Assembly (NCBI RefSeq): GCF_002234535.1
Contig: NZ_CP022521.1
Location: forward strand, 5,440,001 to 5,504,000
Direction: 5' to 3'
DNA from: Actinoalloteichus hoggarensis
GTDB lineage: Bacteria > Actinomycetota > Actinomycetes > Mycobacteriales > Pseudonocardiaceae
Length of the DNA: 64,000 nt
Shown: in pieces, positions 1-9,053 of the stretch
How the letters are laid out: each line of letters opens with the position of its first letter
Numbering within the stretch: position 1 is the stretch's first letter
Translations under genes and position numbers: made by a program
Notes under the pieces: model-generated
What the model was told of the DNA's origin: nothing
The model's input: only the letters and a program-made list of their open reading frames with translations
Databases searched by the model: none

Positions 1-3000
1 CCGGCTCCCAGACCCCGTGCGTCGACAGCCACGGGAGCATCATCCCGTCCTCTGCGGGCAGCCGGATCAGACCCGCGTCGGACAGCACGAGCGAGCTGGG
101 CGGCCCGTCCGGCACGCCCACCTGACGCTCGTGCTCCCGGACGACGACCCGCCGCAGCGCGTCCGCCGTGCGGGCGGTGCGCTCCAGGTCGTGGAGGCGC
201 GCCGCCAGATCCCCGTCTCGCTCCCGAAGCGCGTCGGCGACCCTCGACTCCAGCGAGTCGATCCGATCCAGGGTCTTGTCCAGCGCCGCCGTCAACCGGT
301 CCAGCCGCTCGACCACCAGGTCGACCTGCCGGTGCCGAGTGCTCGACTCGCTCCTGGTCGCCTCCTCCACCGCGCGCAGGCGCTGTTGCTGGCCCGCGAG
401 GTCGGAACGGGCCCGCACCACCGCGTCGTCGGTGCCCACCAGATGCTCGGCGAGCTGGCCGCGCTGCCGGTCGATCCGGTCGATCTCGGCTCGCAGGGCG
501 TCGAGATCCACGGGTTCGACGCCGCCCGCGATCTCGTCCTGCCTGCGCAGCAGCTCGCCCGCGGTGCGCTCGACACCGTCGACGAGGGAGCGCATCACCT
601 CGCGCAGGTGCCCGTCGTAATGGCTGAGGGCCTTGAGCATCGCCCGCTGCAACGCGGGCGCCAGCATCCTGCTGCCCTGGGTGTCGACCTCCGGGGCACG
701 GTGCAGGGCGTGCCGGGCGGCGACGAGCGGCTTCAGCGGATCGTCGTCGACCGTCCGCTGCTGGGCACGGGACTGCCGCCAGCTTCGGTAGGCCACCTCC
801 ACCATCCCGCGCACCTGCTGTGCCGCCCAGTGCACGTCGCGAGCCGCCAGCAGATGGTCCCGCGCCGCCGAGCCGAGGCCCGCCACCGCGTCGGGGGCGT
901 CGGCGAAGCGCCGCAGCAGCTCGGCGGCCGACCTCATGTCCGGCTCGCCCCGGCCTTCGAAGCACGGCACCAGGGCGGCGAGGTCGGCGCCGAGCAGATC
1001 GGCCGTCGAACCGTGGTCGGTGGTCAGCACCGGCACGCCCCTGGCCACCGCCCTCAACAGCCGCAGGGCGATGTCGTCGCCGCCCGTCACCAGCTCCGCG
1101 TCGCGATGCAGCGACACGACGCAGTCCGCCGCGTCGATCAGCTCGTCCTCGGAGACCCTGCTCGCGTCCAGCAGGGTGACGCGGCGATCGGCCGCCGTCG
1201 CCAGCCGCAGCCGCTCGGCGCCCTCCTGGTGTTCGCCGGCCCCGGTGACCAACAGGACCAGTCGCACGTCGGTGCGGTCCGGGAACGCCGCGAGGAAGGT
1301 CCCCACCAGGCCGAGCGCGTTGTCCCGCCGCTCGTCGGCGTGGTCGATCGAGGCGGCGAACACCATGCCGTCGTCGAGCCCGAGGCGTGCCCTGGCGGCC
1401 TTGCGCGCGGGCAGGTCGAGCAGGCCGGGGTCGGGCACCGGCAGGGGCACCACGCGGACCGGGCGGCCCACCCGCTGCATCCTGGACCGCGTCGTCTCGG
1501 AGAGGACCCACAGCTCGGCGGCCTGCGGTGAGACCGCGACACCGCTCACGCACACCTGCACGAGATGCCGGTCCGGCATCGTCAGCGCATGGCCGGTGCA
1601 GTCCAGCACCACCGGGTAGCTCGGCTCGGCGGCCGTCGGCAGCCCGGACTGCTCCACCGCCGAGCGCAGCAGGTCGGCCACCGGGTGATCGCCGAGGACG
1701 GAGACGCCGAGCTGGTCCAGCAGCTCCACACCGGAGAACTCCGGCACCGAGGGCACCGTCTCGGGATGCACCCGGCCAGCGGCGAGGCCGGGGCCCGCGC
1801 ACCAGGCACGGAAGCCCTCCGCGTCGATGCCGAACGGATCGGGGAACTCTCGGCGCAACGCCGCGTCGCCCCGCCACACCGCCGCCACCCAACGGTTGCC
1901 GCCCGCCCGGCGTTGCACGGCGTCGGCCGGACCCGCCGCCCAGTGGAGGAAGGCCCGGGCCTGGGCGGCGGCGTCGGCGCACACCGCGAACGCGGGCGGC
2001 GGCGGTTCGGCGCCGGTTCGTTCGGCGGCCATCCAGCCGTCGTGAAACTCCCTGCGCAGCTCCACCGGGAGGGCCACGCCGTCGGGCAGGACGTCGAAGC
2101 GAGGCGAGGCGGTCCTCGTGCCGCGCTCGCCCGCCTCCGCCAGCTCCCTCAGGTAGGCCGCGCACAGCCCGGCCAGTTCAGGATGCTCCGACAACAGCAC
2201 CCGGGGCCGATCGCTGACCCTGGTGGACAACAGCCACGGGCGCTGCGGGTCGAAGCCGTCGAAGTGGACGGTCCGCAGCGGCGTGCCGTCGGCGATCATC
2301 AGCAGGCCGTCCTCGTCCCGCCACAGCTCGCGTTGCGCGGCATTCCAGCTCGACAGCCCGACCCCGGCGTCGCGCAGCACCCGGTGGTCGACCAGAGCCG
2401 GTGCTCCGTCGAGGAAGCCCGTTCCGCCGGGGGCGAGGCGGGCCTGCTGCGCCCAGGAGTGCAGGAAGCCCTCCGCGCCGGGGGCCACGGCGACCATTCC
2501 GGTGTCGAACGTCCCGCCTGCCGCCAGCTCCTCGGCGGCGGGCCGCAGCCCGTCCCGAGGCAACGGTTCCAGGACTCGCGGTGCCAGTACCAGCGGCCGC
2601 TCGTGCACGGCGGGCACGACCCGGTCCAGCAGTGAGCCGACCACGTAGACCCAGGGGTCGAGATACAGGACGGGGTAGCCCAGCCGCAGCAGGTGGGCGA
2701 GCAGCCGGGGCCGCAGTGTCGCGCGAAGCTCCTCACCGGTGCAGGCGGTGGCCAGCCTGCTCAGCTCGCCGTCGGACACTCCGATGTCGACGGGCCGCAA
2801 CACCTCGCCGTCGCCGCCCGCGCCCGTGTCGGAACCCGATCCGTCCACCGTCAACAGGATGAAACGGGTGTCGGGATGCTGCGTCCTCAGCGATCTGCGG
2901 AGCACCGTGGCGGCGGGCAGCTCGCCCGCCATGGCGATGGAGCACACCGTGATCGCCCAGGTGGTCGCGCCGTCGTCGTCGCCGTTGCGGACGATTCCGG

Positions 3001-3199
3001 GAGCCGCTGCCCTCGGCTCGACGACCGAGGAGAACCCCGAGGCGGCCTCGGCGAGCTCCGGCGTCTCCTCGGGCCACCGCTCCTCGAGATCATCCTCCGG
3101 CGGACCCGCGTCCGGCCTGGTGGTGCTCTCGGAAACGGCAGGCTCCTCTGGAGCGGCGAGGTCGGCGGCGCGCTCGCCGTCTGCTGGCACATCCGTCAC
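1..3199 (-). CDS. large glycosyltransferase with C-terminal coiled coil (3' end outside window)
   Basis: At least 1,066 residues are visible and the frame stays open to position 1, so the stop lies outside the window. The frame opens after a TGA at 3257-3259. The first usable start is GTG at 3199, with a second GTG at 3190; GGAGG lies about 17 nt upstream of the first, so the choice is not firm. Residues ~80-350 form an N-terminal region with 'ITVCSIAMAGEL', 'FILLTVDG' and 'VLYLDPWVYV', resembling the sugar-nucleotide fold of GT-A-like enzymes. Residues ~600-760 resemble a GT4-type GT-B domain, with 'EDELIDAADCVVSLHRD' and 'AVARGVPVLTT' near 680-730. Residues ~880-1020 are heptad-rich and very charged, which predicts a coiled coil. 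It lies 101 bp downstream of glnA2. The acceptor is unknown; a role in cell-surface glycan or teichoic-type polymer synthesis is only a guess. Confidence 0.8.
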   Translation of the reverse strand, partial: MTDVPADGERAADLAAPEEPAVSESTTRPDAGPPEDDLEERWPEETPELAEAASGFSSVVEPRAAAPGIVRNGDDDGATTWAITVCSIAMAGELPAATVLRRSLRTQHPDTRFILLTVDGSGSDTGAGGDGEVLRPVDIGVSDGELSRLATACTGEELRATLRPRLLAHLLRLGYPVLYLDPWVYVVGSLLDRVVPAVHERPLVLAPRVLEPLPRDGLRPAAEELAAGGTFDTGMVAVAPGAEGFLHSWAQQARLAPGGTGFLDGAPALVDHRVLRDAGVGLSSWNAAQRELWRDEDGLLMIADGTPLRTVHFDGFDPQRPWLLSTRVSDRPRVLLSEHPELAGLCAAYLRELAEAGERGTRTASPRFDVLPDGVALPVELRREFHDGWMAAERTGAEPPPPAFAVCADAAAQARAFLHWAAGPADAVQRRAGGNRWVAAVWRGDAALRREFPDPFGIDAEGFRAWCAGPGLAAGRVHPETVPSVPEFSGVELLDQLGVSVLGDHPVADLLRSAVEQSGLPTAAEPSYPVVLDCTGHALTMPDRHLVQVCVSGVAVSPQAAELWVLSETTRSRMQRVGRPVRVVPLPVPDPGLLDLPARKAARARLGLDDGMVFAASIDHADERRDNALGLVGTFLAAFPDRTDVRLVLLVTGAGEHQEGAERLRLATAADRRVTLLDASRVSEDELIDAADCVVSLHRDAELVTGGDDIALRLLRAVARGVPVLTTDHGSTADLLGADLAALVPCFEGRGEPDMRSAAELLRRFADAPDAVAGLGSAARDHLLAARDVHWAAQQVRGMVEVAYRSWRQSRAQQRTVDDDPLKPLVAARHALHRAPEVDTQGSRMLAPALQRAMLKALSHYDGHLREVMRSLVDGVERTAGELLRRQDEIAGGVEPVDLDALRAEIDRIDRQRGQLAEHLVGTDDAVVRARSDLAGQQQRLRAVEEATRSESSTRHRQVDLVVERLDRLTAALDKTLDRIDSLESRVADALRERDGDLAARLHDLERTARTADALRRVVVREHERQVGVPDGPPSSLVLSDAGLIRLPAEDGMMLPWLSTHGVWEP

Positions 3200-3300
3200 G
3201 GTTACCGAATTTATCGCCTCCCCCGACCCGCCTCTCCCCTCGATCCCGTCAGAAGGTCACCGGCCGGGTGGTCGATCCCGACGGGGCCCGCCGAGAACCG

Positions 3301-4644
3301 TCACAGCATCGGCATCAGGGTGCGCAGCTCGTACGGGGTGACGTGACTGCGGTAGGCGTCCCACTCGGCCCGCTTGTTGCGCAGGAAGAAGTCGAAGACG
3401 TGCTCGCCGAGCGTCTCGGCGACCAGTTCGGAGGACTCCATGACCTCCAGCGCCTCGATCAGGTTCTGCGGCAGGCTCGCATAACCCGCCGCACGCCGCT
3501 CGCGGTCGCTCAGCGACCAGACGTCGTCCTCCGCGGCGGGCGGCAGCTCGTAACCCTGCTCCACGCCCTTGAGTCCCGCGGCGATGATCAGCGCGTACGC
3601 GAGGTAGGGGTTGCAGGCGGAGTCGGGGCTGCGGATCTCCACCCGCCGCGAGGAGGCCTTCCCCGGCGAGTACATCGGCACCCGCACCAGGGCGGAGCGG
3701 TTGGAGCGCCCCCAGCAGACCGCGCTCGGAGCCTCGCCGCCGGTGACCAGCCGCTTGTAGGAGTTGACCCACTGGTTGGTCACGGCGGAGATCTCTCTGG
3801 CGTGCCGCAGCAGCCCGGCGACGAAGGCCTTGCCGGTGTCCGACAGCTCGTAGGGGTCCTCGCTGTCGTAGAAGGCGTTGCGGTCACCCTCGAACAGGCT
3901 GACGTGGGTGTGCATCCCGGAGCCCGCCTGACCGGTGAAGGGCTTCGGCATGAAGGAGGCGTTGACGCCCTGCTGGATGGCGACCTCCTTCACCACGTAG
4001 CGGAAGGTCATCACGTTGTCGGCCATGGTGAGCGCGTCGGCGTAGCGCAGGTCGATCTCCTGCTGGCCCGGCGCCGCCTCGTGGTGACTGAACTCGACCG
4101 AGATCCCCATGGCCTCCAGCGTCTCGATGGCGCGTCGCCGGAAGTGCGGGGCCGTGTTGTGGCTCGCCTGGTCGAAGTAGCCGCCGGAGTCGGCCGGGAT
4201 GGGCTCGGTCCCGTCGTCGGGCAGGTCGCGCAGGAGGTAGAACTCGATCTCCGGATGGACGTAGCAGGTGAAGCCCGCCTCGGTCGCCTTGGACAGGGTA
4301 CGGCGCAGGACGTGCCGGGGATCCGCCCAGCACGGCGAGCCGTCGGGCATCGCGATGTCGCAGAACATGCGCGCCGAGTAGTGTTCGCCCTCCGGTGTCT
4401 CCCAGGGCAGCACCTGGAATGTCGCCGGGTCGGGCTTGGCCACCATGTCGGACTCGTAGGCGCGCGCGAAGCCCTCGATCGCGGAGCCGTCGAAGCCGAT
4501 GCCCTCGGCGAAGGCGCCTTCCAGCTCGGCGGGCGGCACGGCGACGGACTTGAGGAACCCGAGCACGTCGGTGAACCACAGCCGGACGAAGCGGATGTCC
4601 CGCTCTTCGAGCGTGCGAAGGACGAACTCCTGCTGGCGATCCAT
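3301..4644 (-). CDS. glnA2: glutamine synthetase, GlnA2-type
   Basis: A 447-residue type I glutamine synthetase homologue (ATP-dependent glutamate + ammonia to glutamine fold), the usual length for GlnA2. ATG 4644 gives the family start 'MDRQQEFVLRTLEERD'; the frame continues 21 codons upstream into a Pro/Arg-rich stretch that homologues lack. Visible motifs are the N-terminal beta-grasp segment, 'GFDGSAIEGFAR', a metal/glutamate region 'VHPEIEFYLL' and 'GSGMHTHVSLFEGD'. Where GlnA1 enzymes carry the adenylylated Tyr ('NLYDLP'-type loop), this protein has 'DDVWSLSDRER' with Trp at about residue 376, so regulation by adenylylation is unlikely. It lies 88 bp downstream of the S33 peptidase gene on the same strand, matching the glnA2-protease neighbourhood of mycobacteria. 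Some actinobacterial GlnA2-4 proteins act on polyamines or homopolymers, so glutamine synthesis is family-level knowledge only. Confidence 0.95.
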   Translation of the reverse strand: MDRQQEFVLRTLEERDIRFVRLWFTDVLGFLKSVAVPPAELEGAFAEGIGFDGSAIEGFARAYESDMVAKPDPATFQVLPWETPEGEHYSARMFCDIAMPDGSPCWADPRHVLRRTLSKATEAGFTCYVHPEIEFYLLRDLPDDGTEPIPADSGGYFDQASHNTAPHFRRRAIETLEAMGISVEFSHHEAAPGQQEIDLRYADALTMADNVMTFRYVVKEVAIQQGVNASFMPKPFTGQAGSGMHTHVSLFEGDRNAFYDSEDPYELSDTGKAFVAGLLRHAREISAVTNQWVNSYKRLVTGGEAPSAVCWGRSNRSALVRVPMYSPGKASSRRVEIRSPDSACNPYLAYALIIAAGLKGVEQGYELPPAAEDDVWSLSDRERRAAGYASLPQNLIEALEVMESSELVAETLGEHVFDFFLRNKRAEWDAYRSHVTPYELRTLMPML

Positions 4645-4732
4645 GAGCGGCAGCGTAGGCAACGGCGACGGCGGGCGTGGCACGCCTCGCCGTCGCGCGC
4701 CGTGCATGGTGGTTCGCGCGTCGACCGCGAGG

Positions 4733-6322
4733 TCAGCAGGTGACGTCGTCGGCCGGGACCTCGAGATCGACGAGGTAGCGGATGCCGATGTCGTCCACGC
4801 AGGTGACGCCCTGTAGGAACACGCCGTGCTGGTTGCCCTCGTAGGTCAACAGGCTCGCCCCCATGGCCGCGGCGAGGTCCACACCCGCCTGGTACGGCGT
4901 GGCCGGATCCCCTGTGGTGGAGATCACCAGGGTGTCGGGCAGCGCCTCCGGGTCGAGTTCGAGGTCGTCGGCCGTGGCGGGCACGGGCCAGAACGAGCAG
5001 ACGTCGCGCACGCCGCCGGGCTCGCGGCCGTCGTCGAGGAACGGCGCGGCCTCACGGTAGCGCCGTTCGGCCTCCTCCGCGGTCTCCTGGTCCATGCGTT
5101 CGGTCTCGTCGGCACACCGGATCGCGTTGAAGGCGTCGGTCATGTTCGAGTAGTGCCCCTCGGCGTCCCGACCGTGGTAGAGGTCGGCGATGAAGATCAG
5201 CATGTCGCCCTCGCCGATCGCCAGCGACAGCAGGCCCAGGTCGAGCAGTTCCCAGAGCTCCTGGGTGTACAGGGCCTGGATGACGCCGGTGACGGCGTCG
5301 TCGTAGGACAGCTGCCTGCCGTCCTCGGTGGGAGCGGGCTCGTCGATCAGCGGCTCGACCAGGCCGCGGAACACCGCGACCGCCTGTGCGGGGTCGCCGC
5401 CGAGCGCGCAGGTCTCGCGCGGCGCGCACCACTCGGCGAAGGCGTCGAAGGCCTGTTGGAAGCCCGCGCCCTGTGCCACCAGCTCGTCGACGGCGTTCTG
5501 GTCGGGGTCGACGGCGCCGTCCAGCACGAGCGCCCGGACGTTGTCGGGGAAGGCGTCCGCGTAGGCGCTGCCCAGCGAGGTGCCGTAGGAGAAGCCGAGG
5601 AAGGACAGCTGCTCGTCGCCCAGGGCGGAGCGCAGCAGGTCGATGTCGCGGACGGCGTCGACGGTGCCGACGTGGGAGAGCAGCTCCTCGCCGGAGCGCT
5701 CCACGCAGCGGGCGACGTACTCCTCCAGCCGCGCCTCGGCGGCGGCGACCCCCTCCGGCGAGGTGTCGACCTCGCTGATCAACCGGTCGGCGTCGGCCTC
5801 CTCGTCGGTCGAACAGCGGATCTGCGGCTCGCTGGTTCCGACGCCGCGCGGGTCGAATCCGACGAGGTCGAAACGGCTGCCCAGTTCGCCGCCCGCCACC
5901 TGCGGCACCAGGCCGGCGGCGGCCACGACACCCGATCCGCCGGGGCCGCCGGGATTGACCAGCAGCGATCCGATCCGCGACTCCGGGTCGGACGCGGGTC
6001 GGCGGAGCAGGCCGATGCTGATCCGCTCGCCGTCGGGGTCGTCGTAGTCCAAGGGTGCCTCGGCTCGGGCGCATTCCAGGCCGGACCGGGTCAGCAGCGG
6101 CCGTTCCTCCTCGGCCAGGACGAAGTCGTCGCAGGGGCCCCACCGCAACGACTGGCCGTACAGCTCCTCGAGGCCGTCCGGGACCACGCCCGCCGGGCCC
6201 CGCTGCTCGATGGCGATCGCGGGCTCGGCGGCTCCCTCCACGGAGACGGTGCAGGCCGCGGAGACGGACAGCAGGGACAGCAGGGATGCCGCGGTCAGGG
6301 AGGCTCGGCTCAGACGTCGCAC
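4733..6322 (-). CDS. secreted lipoprotein alpha/beta-hydrolase, S33 (tripeptidyl aminopeptidase-like) peptidase
   Basis: A 529-residue exported alpha/beta-hydrolase of the TAP/SlpD-SlpE family, which releases short peptides from protein N-termini outside the membrane. The chosen start is GTG 6322. It gives a short basic N-terminus, a hydrophobic core and a lipobox 'SVSAAC', so the mature protein is probably lipid-anchored at that Cys. Longer in-frame starts up to 6424 would overlap nadE, which begins at 6403 on the opposite strand, and would bury the signal peptide. The nucleophile elbow is 'GFSYGTS' (Ser ~245). The C-terminal TAP-like domain carries the Asp in 'TGDPATPYQAG' and the His in 'GNQHGVF'. 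Oxyanion motif 'VNPGGPGGSG' is present. It is divergent from nadE with an 80-bp gap and sits upstream of glnA2, as Rv2223c/Rv2224c do in M. tuberculosis. Confidence 0.92.
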   Translation of the reverse strand: MRRLSRASLTAASLLSLLSVSAACTVSVEGAAEPAIAIEQRGPAGVVPDGLEELYGQSLRWGPCDDFVLAEEERPLLTRSGLECARAEAPLDYDDPDGERISIGLLRRPASDPESRIGSLLVNPGGPGGSGVVAAAGLVPQVAGGELGSRFDLVGFDPRGVGTSEPQIRCSTDEEADADRLISEVDTSPEGVAAAEARLEEYVARCVERSGEELLSHVGTVDAVRDIDLLRSALGDEQLSFLGFSYGTSLGSAYADAFPDNVRALVLDGAVDPDQNAVDELVAQGAGFQQAFDAFAEWCAPRETCALGGDPAQAVAVFRGLVEPLIDEPAPTEDGRQLSYDDAVTGVIQALYTQELWELLDLGLLSLAIGEGDMLIFIADLYHGRDAEGHYSNMTDAFNAIRCADETERMDQETAEEAERRYREAAPFLDDGREPGGVRDVCSFWPVPATADDLELDPEALPDTLVISTTGDPATPYQAGVDLAAAMGASLLTYEGNQHGVFLQGVTCVDDIGIRYLVDLEVPADDVTC

Positions 6323-6402
6323 GGGGGGTAATCCTGCCAGTGCGGTGTGACTCGGGCCGGACCTGCTGTGATCTCGTCGGGTCGCCGTACGAAGATGTGC
6401 GC

Positions 6403-8160
6403 ATGGCGCAGCTCCGGATGGCACTGGCTCAGGTGAACGCGACGGTCGGCGATCTACGCGGCAACTCGTCCAAGATCGTGGACCGCGCTCGGCAGGCGGT
6501 CGAGGCGGGCGCCCAGGTGGTGGTGTTCCCGGAGATGGTGCTGACGGGCTATCCGATCGAGGACCTCGCGCTGCGGCGATCGTTCGCGACGGCGGCCCGT
6601 GCGGAGATCGACGTCGTGGCCGAGCGGCTCGCGTCGGCGGGCTGCGGTGCGGCGCTCGTGGTGATCGGGTACCTCGACCACGACGAGAAGGGCCCGCGCA
6701 ACGCGGCCGCCCTGGTGCACGACGGTCGGGTGGTCGAGCGCTACGCCAAGCAGCATCTGCCCAACTACGGGGTCTTCGACGAGTTCCGCTACTTCGTGCC
6801 GGGCGGGCGGCTGCCGATCGTGCGGTTCGGCGGCGTGGATGTCGGCGTGGTGATCTGCGAGGACATCTGGCGCGAGGAGGGGCCGACGTCGGAGCTGGCG
6901 GCGGCGGGAGTCGATCTCGTGCTGTGCCTGAACGGGTCGCCCTACGAGCGGGCCAAGGACGACACGCGTGGTGAGCTGGTGGCCAGGCGGGCCAGGGAGC
7001 TGGGCGCGCCGATGGCGTACGTGAACCTCGTCGGCGCCCAGGACGAGCTGGTGTTCGACGGCGACTCGATGATCGTCGACGGCGACGGCGTCCAGCTCGC
7101 CCGCTCGCCGCAGTTCGTCGAGGACCTCCTGGTGGTGGACCTGGACCTCCCGCCGCGGGACGCGGCGCGGTCGGCGGGACGCGGCGCCGTGGGCACGTCG
7201 GAGATCGCGCGGACCACGCTCTCCGAGGCGGTGCCGCCGATGGCGGCGGACGCGCCCGAGGCCCGGCCCGTCGCGCCGCCGCCGCTGTCGGAGGAGGCGG
7301 AGGTGTGGGCGGCGCTGGTCACCGGGCTGCGGGACTACGTGGCCAAGAACGGCTTCCGGACGGTCTCGCTGGGCCTGTCCGGCGGCATCGACTCGGCGGT
7401 GGTGGCGGCGCTGTGCGTCGACGCCGTCGGGGCCGACCGGGTACACGGGGTCTCGATGCCCTCGTCCTACTCCTCCGAGCACTCGAAGTCCGACGCCGCC
7501 GATCTGGCGGAGCGCACCGGCCTGCACTACCGGGTCGAGCCGATCGTGGACATGGTCCGGGTGTTCGTGGATCAGCTGGGCCTGTCCGGGCTGGCCGAGG
7601 AGAACGTCCAGGCTCGCTGCCGCGCGGTGACCCTGATGGGCCTGTCCAACCAGGAGGGTCACCTGGTGCTGGCCACCGGCAACAAGACCGAGCTGGCGGT
7701 GGGCTACTCGACGATCTACGGCGACGCGGTGGGCGGCTTCGCGCCGATCAAGGACGTGCCCAAGACCTTCGTCTGGCGACTGGCCGAGTGGCGCAACGCC
7801 GAGGCGCGACGACGTGGCGAGACACTGCCCATCCCGCCGAACTCCATCACCAAGCCGCCGTCCGCCGAGCTGCGCCCCGATCAGATGGACTCCGACAGCC
7901 TGCCCGACTATCCGATGCTCGACGCCGTGCTGGACGCCTATGTGGAGGGCGATCAGGGCTACGCGGACCTGGTGGCGGCGGGCTTCGACGCGGCGCTGGT
8001 GGAGCGGATCGTGCGGATGGTGGACGCCGCCGAGTACAAGCGGCGACAGTATCCGCCGGGCACGAAGATCACCCTGCGCGCCTTCGGTCGGGACCGGCGG
8101 CTGCCCATCACCAACCGGTGGCGCGAGCACAAGCCGACGCCGGAGCAGGAGCGGGCCTGA
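6403..8160 (+). CDS. nadE: glutamine-dependent NAD+ synthetase
   Basis: A 585-residue two-domain enzyme that makes NAD+ from nicotinic acid adenine dinucleotide, ATP and glutamine, the last step of NAD synthesis. The N-terminal nitrilase-type amidase (residues ~1-270) supplies ammonia and shows the Glu-Lys-Cys triad in 'VVFPEMVLTGYP', 'YAKQHLPNYGVFDE' and 'VVICEDIW' (Cys ~152). The C-terminal synthetase domain has the PP-loop 'LSGGIDSA' (Ser ~326 to Ser ~331), 'ATGNKTELAVGY' and 'RLPITNRW' near the end. Length matches the shorter class of glutamine-dependent enzymes; the mycobacterial enzyme is about 680 residues. ATG 6403 is the natural family start ('MAQLRMALAQ'); no strong ribosome binding site is visible. 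It is divergent from the S33 lipoprotein gene and convergent with the DinB-fold gene, and appears to be transcribed alone. Confidence 0.96.
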   Translation: MAQLRMALAQVNATVGDLRGNSSKIVDRARQAVEAGAQVVVFPEMVLTGYPIEDLALRRSFATAARAEIDVVAERLASAGCGAALVVIGYLDHDEKGPRNAAALVHDGRVVERYAKQHLPNYGVFDEFRYFVPGGRLPIVRFGGVDVGVVICEDIWREEGPTSELAAAGVDLVLCLNGSPYERAKDDTRGELVARRARELGAPMAYVNLVGAQDELVFDGDSMIVDGDGVQLARSPQFVEDLLVVDLDLPPRDAARSAGRGAVGTSEIARTTLSEAVPPMAADAPEARPVAPPPLSEEAEVWAALVTGLRDYVAKNGFRTVSLGLSGGIDSAVVAALCVDAVGADRVHGVSMPSSYSSEHSKSDAADLAERTGLHYRVEPIVDMVRVFVDQLGLSGLAEENVQARCRAVTLMGLSNQEGHLVLATGNKTELAVGYSTIYGDAVGGFAPIKDVPKTFVWRLAEWRNAEARRRGETLPIPPNSITKPPSAELRPDQMDSDSLPDYPMLDAVLDAYVEGDQGYADLVAAGFDAALVERIVRMVDAAEYKRRQYPPGTKITLRAFGRDRRLPITNRWREHKPTPEQERA

Positions 8161-8498
8161 CGGCGGGGCACCGCTGAGGCCGGCGCGGGGTTGGTGAAGG
8201 CCTGGCGGGGCCGGTGCGGGCTCCTGCGCGGGTTGCCGTGATCGACCGCCGGTCTGCTCCGGCCGGGCGCCCTCGGCGACGCCGCCCTCGCCGGGGTACG
8301 ACGAGGGCGGGTTCCCGAGCTGACGGACACGGGCGGCCGGGCGGAGGACGGGGTCGCCTCGGCGAGCACCGACAGGCTCCCCCGGCCGCCGATGCCACGT
8401 CATCCGTCAGCACAACCACCCAGCCAGGCACGTCAACCAGCAGGCACGTCACCCGGCCGCCCTCGACGGGCGCTCACGCCCGCCCCGCACCGTCCGCC
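8161..8498. other. intergenic region between convergent genes
   Basis: A 338-bp gap between the 3' ends of nadE and the DinB-fold gene. No convincing coding frame is seen. It contains one strong inverted repeat (8282-8310, listed separately) and two short GC-rich near-repeats around 8180-8230. A function beyond transcription termination is not visible. Confidence 0.6.
8282..8310. terminator. candidate bidirectional terminator hairpin
   Basis: A perfect 9-bp inverted repeat, CCGCCCTCG (8282-8290) and CGAGGGCGG (8302-8310), with an 11-nt loop. It lies 122 bp after the nadE stop and 189 bp after the stop of the opposing DinB-fold gene. There is no U-tract, which is common for actinobacterial terminator hairpins. 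Placement between convergent genes is the main support. Confidence 0.45.
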
Positions 8499-9053
8499 CT
8501 ATTCGCCGGTGCGGCCGTCGATGCGCTCGCGCAGCAGGTCGGCGTGGCCGTTATGCCTGCTGTACTCCTCGACCAGGTGGACGAGTATCCACCGCAGCGA
8601 TCGCTTCGTCCGGCCGCCCAGCGCGAGGACCTCGAGCGACTCGGCCTCGGCGATGCGGGCGTCGCCGTAGGCCGTCTCGGCGCGCCAGGTGGCGAAGGTC
8701 TGGTCGACGTCGGCCTGCGTGACCGTCGCGGGATCGACGGCGTCGAAGTCGCCGTCCGGATCGTCGTCGCTGTAGTACAGCGGTGCGGCCTCCTCACCCA
8801 TGAGGGTGGAGCGGAACCAGTTCCGCTCCACCTCGGCGAGGTGCCGCACCAGCCCCAACAGGGACAGTGACGACGGTTCGACGGAGCGGGTGGCGAGCTG
8901 GCGCGGGGTGAGATCGGCGCATTTCATCGCCAAGGTCTGCCGGTGGAAGTCGAGGAATCCGGTGAGTATGTCGAGTTCGCTGCCCTGATCCGGCGGTTCA
9001 CGCCTGTCTACGGTCATCAGGGCATTGTGTTGGGTCATCGGCGGCGAAGGCAT
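8499..9053 (-). CDS. DinB-fold (DUF664-like) protein, possible mycothiol-dependent enzyme
   Basis: A 184-residue protein of the DinB/DUF664 four-helix bundle superfamily, which in Actinobacteria includes metal- and mycothiol-dependent enzymes. Start ATG 9053 is fixed by GGAGG 8 nt upstream; the longer frame to 9200 lacks a good site and is low-complexity. The family pattern is clear: 'DFHRQTLAMKCADLTPRQLA' at the N-terminus, 'LVRHLAEVERNWF' with a conserved metal-ligand His, an acidic loop 'YYSDDDPDGDF', and 'LVEEYSRHNGHADLLRE' near the C-terminus, which supplies the other His ligands. The substrate cannot be read from sequence. It is divergent from panB and convergent with nadE, so probably monocistronic. 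Confidence 0.9.
   Translation of the reverse strand: MPSPPMTQHNALMTVDRREPPDQGSELDILTGFLDFHRQTLAMKCADLTPRQLATRSVEPSSLSLLGLVRHLAEVERNWFRSTLMGEEAAPLYYSDDDPDGDFDAVDPATVTQADVDQTFATWRAETAYGDARIAEAESLEVLALGGRTKRSLRWILVHLVEEYSRHNGHADLLRERIDGRTGE

Noticed and set aside
17-2635. Long + strand frames (17-1531, 1565-2635)
   Set aside because: They are antisense shadows of the minus-strand glycosyltransferase, whose frame shows conserved enzyme motifs. The + strand translations are Arg/Gln/His-rich without domains.
6323-6424. N-terminal extension of the S33 lipoprotein
   Set aside because: It would overlap the start of nadE on the other strand and push the signal peptide and lipobox into the interior of the protein.
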